A stretch of DNA of 64,000 nt from Tepidiforma sp. (GCF_026003995.1 NZ_BPIG01000001.1:817444-881443), one strand, 5' to 3'. Counted from the stretch's first letter, positions 34,917 through 44,387 are shown. Numbers and translations: made by a program. The notes: a model not told the origin generated them from the sequence alone.

Positions 34917-35990
34917 GTGCCCGTTCCCGTCGTTGGACTCATCGGCTGCGGCCATATCGGCCGGTTCCACTCGCGCAACCTGCGCGGCGCCATCCGGGCC
35001 GGGGCAGCGGAGGCGCGCTACGTCGCGGTGTGCGACCGGGACCGGGCGCGGGCGGAAGCGTTCGGGGCGATCGTCGGCGCGGAGCTGGTGACCGACGACG
35101 CGGCGGAGCTGTTCGAGTTCCCGGGGCTGACGGCGGTCTACATCTGCACAGAGACGGCGGAGCACCCGGCGCTCGTCCGGGAAGCGGCGCGGCGGGGGCT
35201 GGACGTGTTCTGCGAGAAGCCGCTCGCGCGGACGCTGCCGGAAGTCGAAGAGATGGTCGCGGCGGTCGAGGGGGCCGGGGTCATCAACCAGGTCGGGCTC
35301 GTGCTGCGGTACTCGCCGGTGCTGACCGTGCTGGCGGACCTCATGCGCGACCCGGGGCTCGGGCCGCTGCTCACGGCGCATTTGCGGGACGACCAGTTCT
35401 TCCCCATCCGGGGCCACTACCGGAGCACGTGGCGGGGGAGTTTCGAACGGGCCGGCGGCGGGACGCTCATCGAGCACTCGATTCATGACGTCGACGTCTT
35501 CCGATGGCTGTTCGGGGAAGTTACGGCGGTGCGGTGCCACACACGGGAGGCGACGCCGGGGCACCCGGGCATCGAAGACGTGGCGCTGGTGACCTTCCAG
35601 CACGAAGGCGGGCACCAGACCACGCTGACGTCGGTGTGGCACGGCCTCGACGACCGGCCGTCCACGCGCTACCTCGAGGTGTTCTTCGAAGGCGGGTATT
35701 TCGCGACCGAGCACGACTTCCTCGGGCCGATCCGGGTGCAGGGCCGCAGCGGACCGGTGCGCGAGATGAGCGCGGAGGAGGTGTTCGAGCGGTACGTGGA
35801 GCTGACGGGGCTGGACGAGGGGACGGCCGAGCTGGCACGGGCGGGGATGATGGAGGATGTGGCGTTCCTCCGGTGCGCGGCCGAGCGGCGGCCGGCGTTT
35901 CCGGATTTCCGGACGGCGCTGGCGGCCCACCGGGTGGTCGACGCCTGCTACCGGAGCGCCCGGGACGGAGTCGAAGTGGCGCTGACATAG
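34917..35990 (+). CDS. Gfo/Idh/MocA family oxidoreductase
   Basis: A 357-aa NAD(P)-dependent dehydrogenase from GTG 34917. The N-terminal Rossmann motif GLIGCGHIGRFHSRNL (about 7-22) and the CEKPLART motif (about 100-107, catalytic Lys) define the family. The C-terminal half forms the substrate-binding beta-sheet, with GGTLIEHSIHDVDVFRWLFGE bearing the conserved His/Asp pair. Substrates are usually sugars, inositols or their amino/keto forms; the specific one is unknown. No kinase or transporter is adjacent. Confidence 0.85.
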   Translation: MPVPVVGLIGCGHIGRFHSRNLRGAIRAGAAEARYVAVCDRDRARAEAFGAIVGAELVTDDAAELFEFPGLTAVYICTETAEHPALVREAARRGLDVFCEKPLARTLPEVEEMVAAVEGAGVINQVGLVLRYSPVLTVLADLMRDPGLGPLLTAHLRDDQFFPIRGHYRSTWRGSFERAGGGTLIEHSIHDVDVFRWLFGEVTAVRCHTREATPGHPGIEDVALVTFQHEGGHQTTLTSVWHGLDDRPSTRYLEVFFEGGYFATEHDFLGPIRVQGRSGPVREMSAEEVFERYVELTGLDEGTAELARAGMMEDVAFLRCAAERRPAFPDFRTALAAHRVVDACYRSARDGVEVALT

Positions 35991-36040
35991 ACGAAATCGC
36001 TGTCGTATACGCGCCGTCTATGGCTGGAAGCGAATGCCCG

Positions 36041-36069
36041 TTTACCCGTCGATAGCGATCGGCTAGCAT
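36041..36069 (+). promoter_or_regulatory. Putative promoter of ccr
   Basis: TTTACC (36041-36046), a 17-bp spacer and TAGCAT (36064-36069), 75 bp before the ccr ATG. The -10 hexamer matches the tRNA-Phe -10. Confidence 0.6.
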
Positions 36070-36144
36070 TGGGTCCATTCGGCCCGTGGACCGGTGCCAG
36101 ACCCGCGAAGGGACGGGCCGCGAGGCCTGCCCGAGGAGCAAGGA

Positions 36145-37407
36145 ATGACGACGCAAGTGCTGAAGGATCTCTACGACATCGGCGAGATGCCGCCGCTCGG
36201 CCACGTGCCGAAGAAGATGTACGCCCAGGTCATCCGGCAGTCCCGCTTCGGCCAGCCGACGCAGGCGTTCCAGGTCGAAGTCATCGACGTGCCGGAACCG
36301 GGGCCGGACGACGTGCTGGTGTACGTGATGGCGGCCGGCGTGAACTACAACAACGTCTGGGCGGGCCTCGGCGTCCCGGTGGACGTCATCGCGGCGCGGC
36401 AGAAGGAAGGCCAGCCGTGGGACCACCACATCGGCGGGTCGGATGCCTCCGGCATCGTCTGGGCGGTGGGTTCGAACGTGAAGAACCTGAAGGTGGGCGA
36501 CGAGGTCGTCATCCACTGCGGGACGTGGGACGTGCACGCGCCGGAGATCAAGGCCGGGCTCGACCCGATGTACCACCCGAGCTACCGCATCTGGGGGTAC
36601 GAGACGACGTGGGGGTCGTTCGCGCAGTTCACCAAGGTGCAGGCGCACCAGTGCATGCCGAAGGCGCCGCACCTGACGTGGGAGGAGGCAGCGGCGCCGA
36701 CGCTGGTCGGCGCGACCGCCTACCGGATGCTGTTCGGGTGGCCGCCGCATACGGTGAAGGAAGGGGACGTGGTGCTGGTGTGGGGCGGCGCCGGCGGGCT
36801 CGGCTCGATGGCCATCCAGCTGGCGGCGCAGGTCGGCGCGAAGCCGATTGCGGTGGTTTCGAACGAATCGAAGTTCGATTTCTGCATGCGGCTGGGCGCC
36901 GTGGGCTGCATCAACCGGAAGAATTTCGACCACTGGGGCCGGCTGCCGGACTGGCAGGATAACGAGGCGATGGCCCGGTTCACGGCCGGCGCGCGGGCGT
37001 TCGGCAAGGCGATCTGGGACATCCTCGGCGAGCGGAAGAACCCGCGGATCGTGTTCGAGCACCCGGGCCAGGACACGGTGCCGACCTCGATGTTCGTGTG
37101 CGACACGGGCGGCATGGTGGTGATCTGCGCGGGGACGACGGGCTACAACGCCGACGTCGACCTGCGCTACCTGTGGATGCGGCAGAAGCGGCTGCAGGGC
37201 TCGCACTTCGCGAACGACGAGCAGTCGTACGCGTTCAACGACCTCGTGGTGGCCGGGAAGATCGACCCGTGCCTCTCGAAGGTGTTCAAGTTCGAAGAGA
37301 CGGGGCTGTGCCACCAGCTGATGTACGAGAACCGGCACCCGGACGGGAACATGGCGATCCTCGTCGGCGCGCCGCGCGAGGGCCTGAAGACGCTGAAGGG
37401 GGCGTAG
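36145..37407 (+). CDS. ccr: Crotonyl-CoA carboxylase/reductase
   Basis: A 420-aa medium-chain dehydrogenase/reductase that makes ethylmalonyl-CoA from crotonyl-CoA, CO2 and NADPH, or reduces crotonyl-CoA. ATG 36145 follows GAGGAGCAAGG. Cofactor binding is in [14 protein letters not shown] (about 210-223). Positions corresponding to the CO2 pocket known in characterised enzymes are largely kept: Asn in VNYNNVWAG, Glu in WGYETTWG (the preceding Phe is Tyr here) and His in [31 protein letters not shown] is diagnostic. It could feed the ethylmalonyl-CoA pathway with the mutase and epimerase in this window. Confidence 0.88.
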   Translation: MTTQVLKDLYDIGEMPPLGHVPKKMYAQVIRQSRFGQPTQAFQVEVIDVPEPGPDDVLVYVMAAGVNYNNVWAGLGVPVDVIAARQKEGQPWDHHIGGSDASGIVWAVGSNVKNLKVGDEVVIHCGTWDVHAPEIKAGLDPMYHPSYRIWGYETTWGSFAQFTKVQAHQCMPKAPHLTWEEAAAPTLVGATAYRMLFGWPPHTVKEGDVVLVWGGAGGLGSMAIQLAAQVGAKPIAVVSNESKFDFCMRLGAVGCINRKNFDHWGRLPDWQDNEAMARFTAGARAFGKAIWDILGERKNPRIVFEHPGQDTVPTSMFVCDTGGMVVICAGTTGYNADVDLRYLWMRQKRLQGSHFANDEQSYAFNDLVVAGKIDPCLSKVFKFEETGLCHQLMYENRHPDGNMAILVGAPREGLKTLKGA

Positions 37408-37442
37408 CGCCCCGTTCCCTTGCGGAAACGCTGGAACCCGAG

Positions 37443-37468
37443 ACGCCCGGCCGCATGCGGCCGGGCGT
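37443..37468. terminator. Bidirectional palindromic terminator between ccr and the MFS gene
   Basis: A perfect 26-bp palindrome centred between the convergent genes, 36 bp after the ccr stop and 20 bp before the MFS stop. Confidence 0.7.
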
Positions 37469-37487
37469 TCGTTCGCGCGGGGGCCGG

Positions 37488-38828
37488 TCAGTTGCCGAGC
37501 GCGGGTCCCGGCGCGGGGCGCGGCGCTTCGGGCGTGGCTGGCGCCGCCGAGCGGCCGAAGATGTGCCGCGGCTGGAGGAGCGCCATGAGCACGAGGAAGG
37601 CGGCGACGAAGATGCCCTGGCCGGTGAACATCGCGCGGGCGCCGATGGCGTCGGCGAGCTGCCCGAGCGGCCAGGCCATGAGCGGCATGACACTGAAGCT
37701 GAGCATGTTGATGCTCATGACGCGGCCGTAGAACTCGGGGCGGGCGGCCTCCATCGTGAGCGTGCTGTTGATGGTCTGGTAGGCGGTGAGCGCGAGGCCG
37801 AGGACGAGCGTCGCGGCGAGCGCGCCGCCGAATCCGAACGCCTGGGAACCGGCGGCGAGCGCGACGAGCCCGGCGCCGCCGACGATGCCCGAAGCCCACT
37901 GGAGGAGCGCCTTGCGGTCGAATTCGGTGAGCGAGGCGATGACGAGCGACGCCAGCAGCGCACCGACCCCGGAAACCGACTGGAGGAGGCCGTATTCGCG
38001 TTCGCCTTTGCCGAGGTCTTCCTGGACGAAGCCAGCGAGGAGCATGACGTAGGGCATCACGAAGAAGGCGACGGTGAACATCATCAGGTTGAGCGTGCGG
38101 AGGCGCGGGTCGGAGAGGACGTAGCGCAGGCCGTCGCCGATTTCGCGCCACATGCCCTGGCGGGCGGCGCCGGGGTGGGGCATCGCGCTGCCGAGGCCGG
38201 TGGGAATGCCGAGGAGGGCGAGGCAGGCAACAGCGTAGAGCGCGGCCTGGGTGAAATAGACGGACTCGAGGTTCCAGGCGGCGGCCATCGCCCCGGCGAC
38301 GGCCGGGCCGAAGAGGCGGGTCGCGTTCATGGCGGCGTTGGACATCGCCATGGCGGCCATGAGGTTCTGCGGGCCGACGAGATAGACCATGAGCGGCATC
38401 CGGGCGGGCATGCCGAGGGCCATCGCCGTGCCGCCGCCGAGGCCGAGGACGAAGAGCCAGCCGATGGTGATGGTGCCAGTCACGAGCATGAGGGCGCTGA
38501 TGAGCGCGAGCGTGCCGGTGGCGACCTGCGAGGCGAGGGTGAGGTTCCGCTTTTCGAAGCGGTCGGCGAGGGAGCCGCCGACGAGCGAGAAGAGGAGCAT
38601 CGGCAGGCCGAAGGAAAGCGAGATGAGCCCGACGGCGCCGAACGAGCCGGTCAGCTCCCACGCGAGGAGGGCGCGGGCGACCATCTGCATCTGCATCCCG
38701 GTGAAAGAGAAAAGGGAGGAGAGCCAGAGCAGCCGGTAGTGGCGGTTGTCGAAGACGACGAGGGCCGCGCGGAAGGAGGGGCCGCGGGAACGGCCGGGCA
38801 GCGCGGGGGCAGGCCGGAATTCAGCCAC
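37488..38828 (-). CDS. MFS transporter (DHA3/EntS-like)
   Basis: A 446-aa polytopic protein with about 12 transmembrane segments. The loop 2-3 motif is GGSLADRFEKRN (about 84-95), and LWLSSLFSFTGMQMQMVARALLAWELTGS forms TM1 and its exit, as in EntS-type exporters of siderophores and drugs. The N- and C-termini are Pro/Ala-rich. Proton-coupled export is expected; the substrate is unknown. It is divergent from an acyl-CoA dehydrogenase operon. Confidence 0.85.
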   Translation of the reverse strand: MAEFRPAPALPGRSRGPSFRAALVVFDNRHYRLLWLSSLFSFTGMQMQMVARALLAWELTGSFGAVGLISLSFGLPMLLFSLVGGSLADRFEKRNLTLASQVATGTLALISALMLVTGTITIGWLFVLGLGGGTAMALGMPARMPLMVYLVGPQNLMAAMAMSNAAMNATRLFGPAVAGAMAAAWNLESVYFTQAALYAVACLALLGIPTGLGSAMPHPGAARQGMWREIGDGLRYVLSDPRLRTLNLMMFTVAFFVMPYVMLLAGFVQEDLGKGEREYGLLQSVSGVGALLASLVIASLTEFDRKALLQWASGIVGGAGLVALAAGSQAFGFGGALAATLVLGLALTAYQTINSTLTMEAARPEFYGRVMSINMLSFSVMPLMAWPLGQLADAIGARAMFTGQGIFVAAFLVLMALLQPRHIFGRSAAPATPEAPRPAPGPALGN

Positions 38829-38979
38829 CAGAGCGGCTCCCCGCGAACCCGAGGGCGGTTCGGCTGCCGTTCATTCGCGCAATTCTAACGGGTTCGCGGG
38901 CAGCAGGTGGGCGGGCGCATCGTCCCTAGGCGGCAGGTGGGTGATACTTCGCACACACGAATTCAAACAGGACTGTTGC

Positions 38980-40152
38980 ATGGCCAGGGACTACGCAGCT
39001 GACATCGCCGACCCGATTGCGCGCGAGATCGTCACGAACGTCGGGGTGTGGGTCGACCGGGAAGTGAAGCCGGTCGCGAGCCATTACGAACACGCGGACG
39101 AGTTCCCCGAGCCGCTGGTGAAGGGGATGTCGGAGATGGGGCTCTTCGGCATCAAGATCCCGGAGAAGTACGGCGGGCTGGACCTGACCTTCGAGTGCTA
39201 CGCGGGCGTCTGCATGGAGCTGGCGCGGGGCTGGATGAGTCTCGCGGGCATCATCAACACGCACGTCCTCGTGGGGTACGCCATCAGCGAGTACGGCACC
39301 GAGGAGCAGAAGCAGAAGTACCTGCCGCGGCTCGTGGAGCCGGAGATCCGGTGCGCGCTGAGCATCACGGAGCCCGATGCGGGGTCGGATGCGCAGGCGA
39401 TCAAAACGACGGCGCGGCGGGACGGCGACGACTACATCATCAACGGCCAGAAGATGTGGGTGACGAACGGCCAGCGGGCGGGCGTCTACCTCGTCCTGAC
39501 GAAGACGGACCCGGAGGCGCAGCCGCGGCACCGCGGCATCACTGCGTTCCTCGTCGATGCGGGGACGCCGGGGTTCACGCCGGGGCGGAAGCTGGAGAAG
39601 CTCGGCTACAAGGGCGTCGAGACGACGGAGCTGACGTTCGATGACGCCCGGGTGCCGGCGTCGCAGGTGCTCGGCGGGAAGGAAGGGCAGGGCTTCCAGC
39701 ACGTGATGAGCGCGCTGGAGGTGGGGCGCATCAACGTCGCGGCGCGCGGCGTCGGTGTCGCGCAGGCGGCGTTCGACGACGCGGTGCGGTATGCGCAAAA
39801 GCGGGAAGCGTTCGGCAAGCCGATTTTCGAGCACCAGGCGCAGCAGCTGCGGCTGGCGGAGATGATCACGAAGATCCGGGCGGCGCGGCTGCTGACGCTG
39901 GATGCGGCGCGGAAGAAGGACTCGGGCGCGCGGAGCGACCTCGACGCGGGCATGGCGAAGCTGTTCGCGACGGAGATCGCGCAGGAGTGCGTGCTCGATG
40001 CGATGCGGATCCACGGCGGGCTCGGCTACAGCAAGGAGCTGCCGCTGGAGCGGTACTACCGCGACGCGCCGCTGATGGTCATCGCCGAGGGGACGAGCGA
40101 CATCCAAAAGATCGTCATCGCCCGGAACATCGTGAAGGATTACCCCGTCTAG
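38980..40152 (+). CDS. Acyl-CoA dehydrogenase family protein
   Basis: A 390-aa flavoprotein. ATG 38980 (MARDYAADIADP) starts the conserved domain; the open frame upstream overlaps the divergent MFS gene. Signatures: MGLFGIKIPEKYGGLDL, CALSITEPDAGSDAQAIKTTA (FAD/substrate), the catalytic-region YGGLG-like HGGLGYSKELPLERYYRDA, and AEGTSDIQKIVIARNI. It is followed 53 bp later by a MaoC-type dehydratase, suggesting consecutive steps in a beta-oxidation-like or acyl-CoA assimilation route. It differs from the 4169 homologue in subgroup. Confidence 0.9.
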   Translation: MARDYAADIADPIAREIVTNVGVWVDREVKPVASHYEHADEFPEPLVKGMSEMGLFGIKIPEKYGGLDLTFECYAGVCMELARGWMSLAGIINTHVLVGYAISEYGTEEQKQKYLPRLVEPEIRCALSITEPDAGSDAQAIKTTARRDGDDYIINGQKMWVTNGQRAGVYLVLTKTDPEAQPRHRGITAFLVDAGTPGFTPGRKLEKLGYKGVETTELTFDDARVPASQVLGGKEGQGFQHVMSALEVGRINVAARGVGVAQAAFDDAVRYAQKREAFGKPIFEHQAQQLRLAEMITKIRAARLLTLDAARKKDSGARSDLDAGMAKLFATEIAQECVLDAMRIHGGLGYSKELPLERYYRDAPLMVIAEGTSDIQKIVIARNIVKDYPV

Positions 40153-40205
40153 CGTTCGGGGACGCGGCGAAACGCGGAATTTCGGCCGAGGGAGGGAAGA
40201 GCAGC

Positions 40206-40685
40206 ATGACCGTGCACGACGGCAGGGATAAGTTCGGGCGCTACTACGAGGATTTCGAAGTCGGCGACGTCTACAAGCACTGGCCCGGCAAGACGATCAC
40301 CGAGGCGATGGACCACCTTTTCTGCGACATCACGATGAACCACCACCCGCTCCACAGCGACCGGTGGTACGCGGAGGAGGAGACGCACTTCAAGCAGAAC
40401 GTGGTGGTGGGGAACCTCGTGTATTCGCTGGTGCTGGGGATGAGCGTGCCGGACGTCTCGGGGAAGGCGATTGCGAACCTCGAAATCGAGAGCCTGAAGC
40501 ACCTGAAACCGACCTTCCACGGCGACACGATCCGGGCGGAGACGACCGTGCTCGAGAAGAAGGAAACGTCGGACGGGACGCGCGGCATCGTGACGGTGGA
40601 GACGCGGGGCTTCAACCAGCGGGGCGAAGAGGTGTGCTACTTCCGGCGGAAGGTGATGGTGCCGAAGCGGCCGGCGGCGGGGTAG
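40206..40685 (+). CDS. MaoC family dehydratase
   Basis: A 159-aa hot-dog-fold protein beginning MTVHDGRDKFGRYYEDFEVGDVYKHW, the common opening of MaoC-like enoyl-CoA hydratases. The hydratase motif corresponds to DITMNHHPLHSDRWYAEE with the Asp/His pair, and VVVGNLVYSLVLGMSV follows. GGAGGGAAG precedes the ATG at 40206. These enzymes hydrate trans-2-enoyl- or mesaconyl-type CoA esters; the partner is the dehydrogenase just upstream. Full mesaconyl-CoA hydratases are about twice this length. Confidence 0.85.
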   Translation: MTVHDGRDKFGRYYEDFEVGDVYKHWPGKTITEAMDHLFCDITMNHHPLHSDRWYAEEETHFKQNVVVGNLVYSLVLGMSVPDVSGKAIANLEIESLKHLKPTFHGDTIRAETTVLEKKETSDGTRGIVTVETRGFNQRGEEVCYFRRKVMVPKRPAAG

Positions 40686-40686
40686 G

Positions 40687-41259
40687 ATGGCGGGCGCGAT
40701 GCCCGGCGACCCGAGTTCGAAGAAGCTCCCGTTCGCGCTCCAGCCCGGGGAGACGGTGCTGGCGTTCGTGCGGCGGCACTGGCTGTACTTCAGCCTGAAG
40801 ATGGCGTGGATCGTCATCGCGGGCGCCGGCGGGGCCGGCATCGCCATCGCGGCGGTCGCGATGACGTACGGGTTCGGCGGGTTGCCGGGGCTGCTGAGCG
40901 CGCTCGTGATCGCGGCGTGGGTAGCCTACTGGACAGTCCGCGGCTACTTCACCTGGTACCGGTACCAGAACGACATCTGGGTGGTGACGAACCAGCGGCT
41001 GGTCGATTCGCTGAAGCGGCACTGGTTCCACCACCAGATGGCCTCGACCGACCTCGTCGATGTCGAGGATCTGCGGGTCGAGCGGCACGGCGTGCTGCAG
41101 ACGCTGTTCGATTTCGGCGACGTGCAGTGCCAGACGGCGGGCGTGGTGCAGAACTTCGTGCTCCGGGGGATTCCGCAGCCGGCGCGGCTGCTGGCGGTGG
41201 TGGACGGGGCGCGGGACGCGGCGCGGCGGGCGCTCGGCCCGGTCGATACGACCCGGTAA
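40687..41259 (+). CDS. PH domain-containing membrane protein
   Basis: A 190-aa protein with two transmembrane helices (about 38-60 and 65-86) after a short cytosolic N-terminus, followed by a bacterial PH domain of the YdbS-like type: RYQNDIWVVTNQRLVDSLKRHWFHHQMASTDLVDVEDLRVERHG. The domain's role is unknown; membrane protein assembly has been suggested in relatives. It starts 1 bp after the MaoC stop. Confidence 0.78.
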   Translation: MAGAMPGDPSSKKLPFALQPGETVLAFVRRHWLYFSLKMAWIVIAGAGGAGIAIAAVAMTYGFGGLPGLLSALVIAAWVAYWTVRGYFTWYRYQNDIWVVTNQRLVDSLKRHWFHHQMASTDLVDVEDLRVERHGVLQTLFDFGDVQCQTAGVVQNFVLRGIPQPARLLAVVDGARDAARRALGPVDTTR

Positions 41260-41303
41260 CGGCCGGTTTGCCCGGGGGTGATGACGGACCGAACGGGAGC
41301 GGG

Positions 41304-41309
41304 TAGCCT
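41304..41309 (+). promoter_or_regulatory. Putative -10 hexamer for leaderless M23 peptidase mRNA
   Basis: TAGCCT ends 6 nt before the ATG at 41316, with ATGACG at 41281-41286 as a 17-bp-spaced -35 candidate. No ribosome binding site is present. Confidence 0.35.
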
Positions 41310-41315
41310 CTCGGC

Positions 41316-42284
41316 ATGGCGACGCGGCGGCGGGTGATTGCGGCGCTCGGGCTCGGGCTCGCAGCCCCGGGCGCGGTCCTCGGCCAGGCGGCGCGGGCTG
41401 CCGGGGCGCCGGGCGGGATGGCGCAGGCGCAGGCGGCGCTGCCCCACCGGGTGGTGCTCCCGGGCGTCGGGACGGACGGGCCGCGGCCGGCGGTTCGGCT
41501 GTCGTTCCGGACGCCGTTCCAGGGCGGCGCGATCTACCTCGAGGTCGACCATGCGGTGATGGCGGCGGCCCGGGCCTTCGGGCGGGTCTCGCCGCTGAGC
41601 CCGGGGCCGCGGGGCGTGGAAGGGTTCGTCGGGTTCGGCGTGGCCGACCCGCCGGGGCCGGCCGTGCTCGAGGTGACGGCGACGGACGCCGTCGGGGGGA
41701 CGTTCCGGTTTTCGGAGCCGATTACGGTGCGCGCCACGCAGTGGACGTGGGACGACATCTGGCTCCCGCCGCCGGACCCGAACGCGCCGCCGCCGGAAGG
41801 GCCGCCGCTGGAGCCGGAGCAGCCGCGGCTCGATGCCCTGTATGCGACGGTGACGCCGCGGCAATGGCAGCTGCCGTTCATCATCCCGATCGAACTCGGC
41901 GGCGAGGTGTGGGTGAGCGGCTACTTCGGCGAGCAGCGGTCGTTCAACGGGGGGCCTCGGACGGGGCACCACGGCGGGACGGACATCGCGGCGCCGGCAG
42001 GCACCCCCGTGCGGAGCACGAACCACGGGACGGTGGTGCTGTCGGAGCTGACGCTCGTGCGGGGCAACCTCGTGGTGGTGGACCACGGCGGGGGCGTGCT
42101 CTCGTGCTACGGGCACCTGTCGCAGCGGAGCGTCGAAGTCGGGCAGGCCGTGCGGCGGGGCGACGTGGTCGGGCGGGTGGGTTCGACCGGGCTCTCGAGC
42201 GGGCCGCACCTGCACTGGGAGCTTGCGGTGGCGGGCGTGCTGGTCGACGGGCTGCGGTGGCTGGACGGGACGCAGGGCTTTTGA
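41316..42284 (+). CDS. M23 family metallopeptidase
   Basis: A 322-aa secreted endopeptidase. A Tat- or Sec-like signal (MATRRRVIAALGLGLAAPGAVLG) precedes a beta-rich domain and a Pro-rich linker (about 145-165). The LytM domain is complete: GHHGGTDIAAPAGTPV with the zinc His and Asp, then HLHWELA. Such enzymes cut peptidoglycan cross-links during growth or division. A weak terminator follows. Confidence 0.87.
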   Translation: MATRRRVIAALGLGLAAPGAVLGQAARAAGAPGGMAQAQAALPHRVVLPGVGTDGPRPAVRLSFRTPFQGGAIYLEVDHAVMAAARAFGRVSPLSPGPRGVEGFVGFGVADPPGPAVLEVTATDAVGGTFRFSEPITVRATQWTWDDIWLPPPDPNAPPPEGPPLEPEQPRLDALYATVTPRQWQLPFIIPIELGGEVWVSGYFGEQRSFNGGPRTGHHGGTDIAAPAGTPVRSTNHGTVVLSELTLVRGNLVVVDHGGGVLSCYGHLSQRSVEVGQAVRRGDVVGRVGSTGLSSGPHLHWELAVAGVLVDGLRWLDGTQGF

Positions 42285-42307
42285 TGGGCCGGACGGCCGC
42301 GCGACAG

Positions 42308-42327
42308 GGGACCGGTCAGTCCCTTTT
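42308..42327 (+). terminator. Weak terminator after the M23 peptidase
   Basis: GGGAC (42308-42312), loop CGGTCA and GTCCC (42319-42323), then TTTT. The stem is only 5 bp. Confidence 0.4.
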
Positions 42328-42458
42328 CCCGGGGCCGCTTGCGCGAGGGTTGCGCCCGGTGGCACGCTGAGAGCACAGGGGAACGCAGGCGCGGGACCGC
42401 CTGCACGAAGCAGAGCTCGAGGCTGGCCATGCCGCCAGGAAAGGCTACGTAGCAGGGC

Positions 42459-43403
42459 ATGATCGTCGCGCAGCGCCTCGCCATCCTCACTGCGATTCTC
42501 ACCGTTTTCCTCATCGGCGTTGGAGCGTTCGTCCGGGCCACCGGCTCGGGCCTCGGCTGTCCGGACTGGCCGCTGTGTCACGGGCAGGCGATTCCGCCGG
42601 GGCACCAGGAGGCGTGGATCGAGTTCTCGCACCGGTTCGTCGCTTCGGTCGTCGGGGTGCTGGTCATCGCCGTCGCGCTGATGGCGTGGAAGTACTACCG
42701 CCACGTCCCGCTGATCACGTGGCTGGCGACGGCGACGGTTCCGCTGGTCGGGTTCCAGGGGCTGCTGGGCGCGATCACGGTCGTGCGGGAGCTGCCGCCG
42801 GAGATCGTGGCAACGCACCTGGTGACGGCGATGGTCGTCCTCTCCTGCGTCATCGTGGTCGCGGTGGGCATGTACATGGAGGACGAGCGGCACCGGGGCT
42901 TCTTCGAACGGACGCGGGGAATCGGCCGGGTGCCGGGCGCATGGGCGCTGGCGGGCCTGGGCTGGCTGGCGGTAACGTTCTGGGTCGGCGGGTACATGGC
43001 GGAAAGCGGGGCGGCGACGGCGTGTTCGGGCTGGCCGCTGTGCAACGGCGGCGTGCTGCCCGGGGCCGATGACCAGGAGATTACGCACATGCTGCACCGC
43101 TACCTCGCGGGGGGCTTCGTGTTCCTCGTGGTGCCGGCGCTGGTGACCGCCTGGCGACGGCGGGGCGACCTGCCGTGGGCGAAGCCGTATGCGCTGGCGC
43201 TGGGGACGCTCTACGCGGCGCAGGTGCTGGTCGGGGCGCTGAACGTCTGGTACACGTTCCCGGACCCGCTCACGGTGGCGCACACGGCGATTGCCGGGTG
43301 CATCTGGGGCGTTTTGAGCGCCGGGGCAGCGCTGGCGTTCTACGAGCCGTACCGGGCAGCAGCCGGGGCGCGCTCCCTGCCGCGGGCTGAGGCGCCCGCA
43401 TGA
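42459..43403 (+). CDS. ctaA: Haem A synthase
   Basis: A 314-aa integral protein (about eight transmembrane helices) that oxidises the C8 methyl of haem O to make haem A for the aa3 oxidase. It has the conserved GAFVRATGSGLGCPDWPLCHG loop with its Cys pair (about 22-42), FSHRFVASVVGVLV with haem-binding His, the second CSGWPLCNGG Cys pair, and MLHRYLAGG and VAHTAIAG with further His residues. It overlaps ctaB by 4 bp, so the two haem enzymes are made together. Confidence 0.92.
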   Translation: MIVAQRLAILTAILTVFLIGVGAFVRATGSGLGCPDWPLCHGQAIPPGHQEAWIEFSHRFVASVVGVLVIAVALMAWKYYRHVPLITWLATATVPLVGFQGLLGAITVVRELPPEIVATHLVTAMVVLSCVIVVAVGMYMEDERHRGFFERTRGIGRVPGAWALAGLGWLAVTFWVGGYMAESGAATACSGWPLCNGGVLPGADDQEITHMLHRYLAGGFVFLVVPALVTAWRRRGDLPWAKPYALALGTLYAAQVLVGALNVWYTFPDPLTVAHTAIAGCIWGVLSAGAALAFYEPYRAAAGARSLPRAEAPA

Positions 43404-44296
43404 CGGCTGAGATGGCCTTTGCGGCCCGGAGTTCGCTGGCGGCGACGGTCCGCAACTACATCATCCTGACCAAGCCGCGGGTGATCTCGCTGCTGCTGGT
43501 GACGACGGTGCCGGCGATGGTGGTGGCCGCGGGGGGCTGGCCCGGCACGTGGCTGGTGCTCGCGACGCTCATCGGCGGGACGGCTTCGGCGGCTGGCGCG
43601 AACGTCATCAACTGCTGGTACGACCGCGACATCGACGCCATCATGCGGCGGACGCGGGAGCGGCCGACCGTGACGGGGGCCGTGCCGCCGGGGCACGCGC
43701 TGGCGTTCGGCATCGCGCTGGGCGCCGGCGCGTTCGTGTTCCTCTGGGCGACGACGACGCTCGCGGCGGCAGTGCTGGCGCTGGCCGCACTGCTGTTTTA
43801 TGTCTTCATCTACACGATGTGGCTGAAGCGGCGGACGCCGCAGAACATCGTCATCGGCGGCGCAGCGGGGGCGTTCCCGCCGGTCGTCGGCTGGGCGGCG
43901 GTGACGGGCGAGGCGCCGCTCGCGGCGTGGATCATGTTCGCCATCGTGTTCTTCTGGACGCCGCCGCACTTCTGGGCGCTTTCGCTCCGGCTGGAAGGCG
44001 ACTATGCGCGGGCCGGCGTGCCGATGCTGCCCGTGACGGATGGGCCGGCGTACACCCGGGCGCAAATCCTGCGGTACACACTCATGCTCATCCCGGTGAC
44101 GCTGCTGCTCGGGCCGGCGGCGGACATGGGCTGGGTCTACTATGCAGCTGCGACGGGGCTGGGCGCCGCGTTCGCCTGGATGGCCTGGCGGCTCTGGCGG
44201 GAGCCGGGTTCGATGCCGCCGATGCGGGTCTACAAGTTCTCGCTGCTGTACCTCGGGCTGCTGTTCGTCGCCATGGGCGTGGACGCGGCGCTGTAG
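43400..44296 (+). CDS. ctaB: Protohaem IX farnesyltransferase (haem O synthase)
   Basis: A 298-aa UbiA-family prenyltransferase with about nine transmembrane helices that adds a farnesyl group to haem B, producing haem O for CtaA. The two Mg-pyrophosphate motifs are present: NCWYDRDIDAIMRRTRERP (about 70-88) and SLRLEGDYARAGVPMLPV near 200. LTKPRVISLLLVTT is the usual N-terminal motif. The ATG overlaps the ctaA stop. Confidence 0.93.
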   Translation: MTAEMAFAARSSLAATVRNYIILTKPRVISLLLVTTVPAMVVAAGGWPGTWLVLATLIGGTASAAGANVINCWYDRDIDAIMRRTRERPTVTGAVPPGHALAFGIALGAGAFVFLWATTTLAAAVLALAALLFYVFIYTMWLKRRTPQNIVIGGAAGAFPPVVGWAAVTGEAPLAAWIMFAIVFFWTPPHFWALSLRLEGDYARAGVPMLPVTDGPAYTRAQILRYTLMLIPVTLLLGPAADMGWVYYAAATGLGAAFAWMAWRLWREPGSMPPMRVYKFSLLYLGLLFVAMGVDAAL

Positions 44297-44387
44297 CCCG
44301 AGCGGGGTTCGAACGCCGTTCGAGGGCTGGTGCCAGCCAGCTGACAAGGACCGATGGGGCAACGTTCAGGGGCCGGGTTTCCGTTCC

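Noticed and set aside
42364-42458. Possible TPP-type riboswitch before ctaA (CTGAGA and a CCATGCCGCC-like segment)
   Set aside because: The second conserved half (CCTGATC...TAATGCCAGCG...GGGA) is absent and the helices do not form; only a simple GCAGGC/GCCTGC hairpin is seen.
44297-44345. tRNA-like GGTTCGAACG fragment after ctaB
   Set aside because: Only a T-loop-like word and a 5-bp hairpin; no acceptor or anticodon stems can be drawn.
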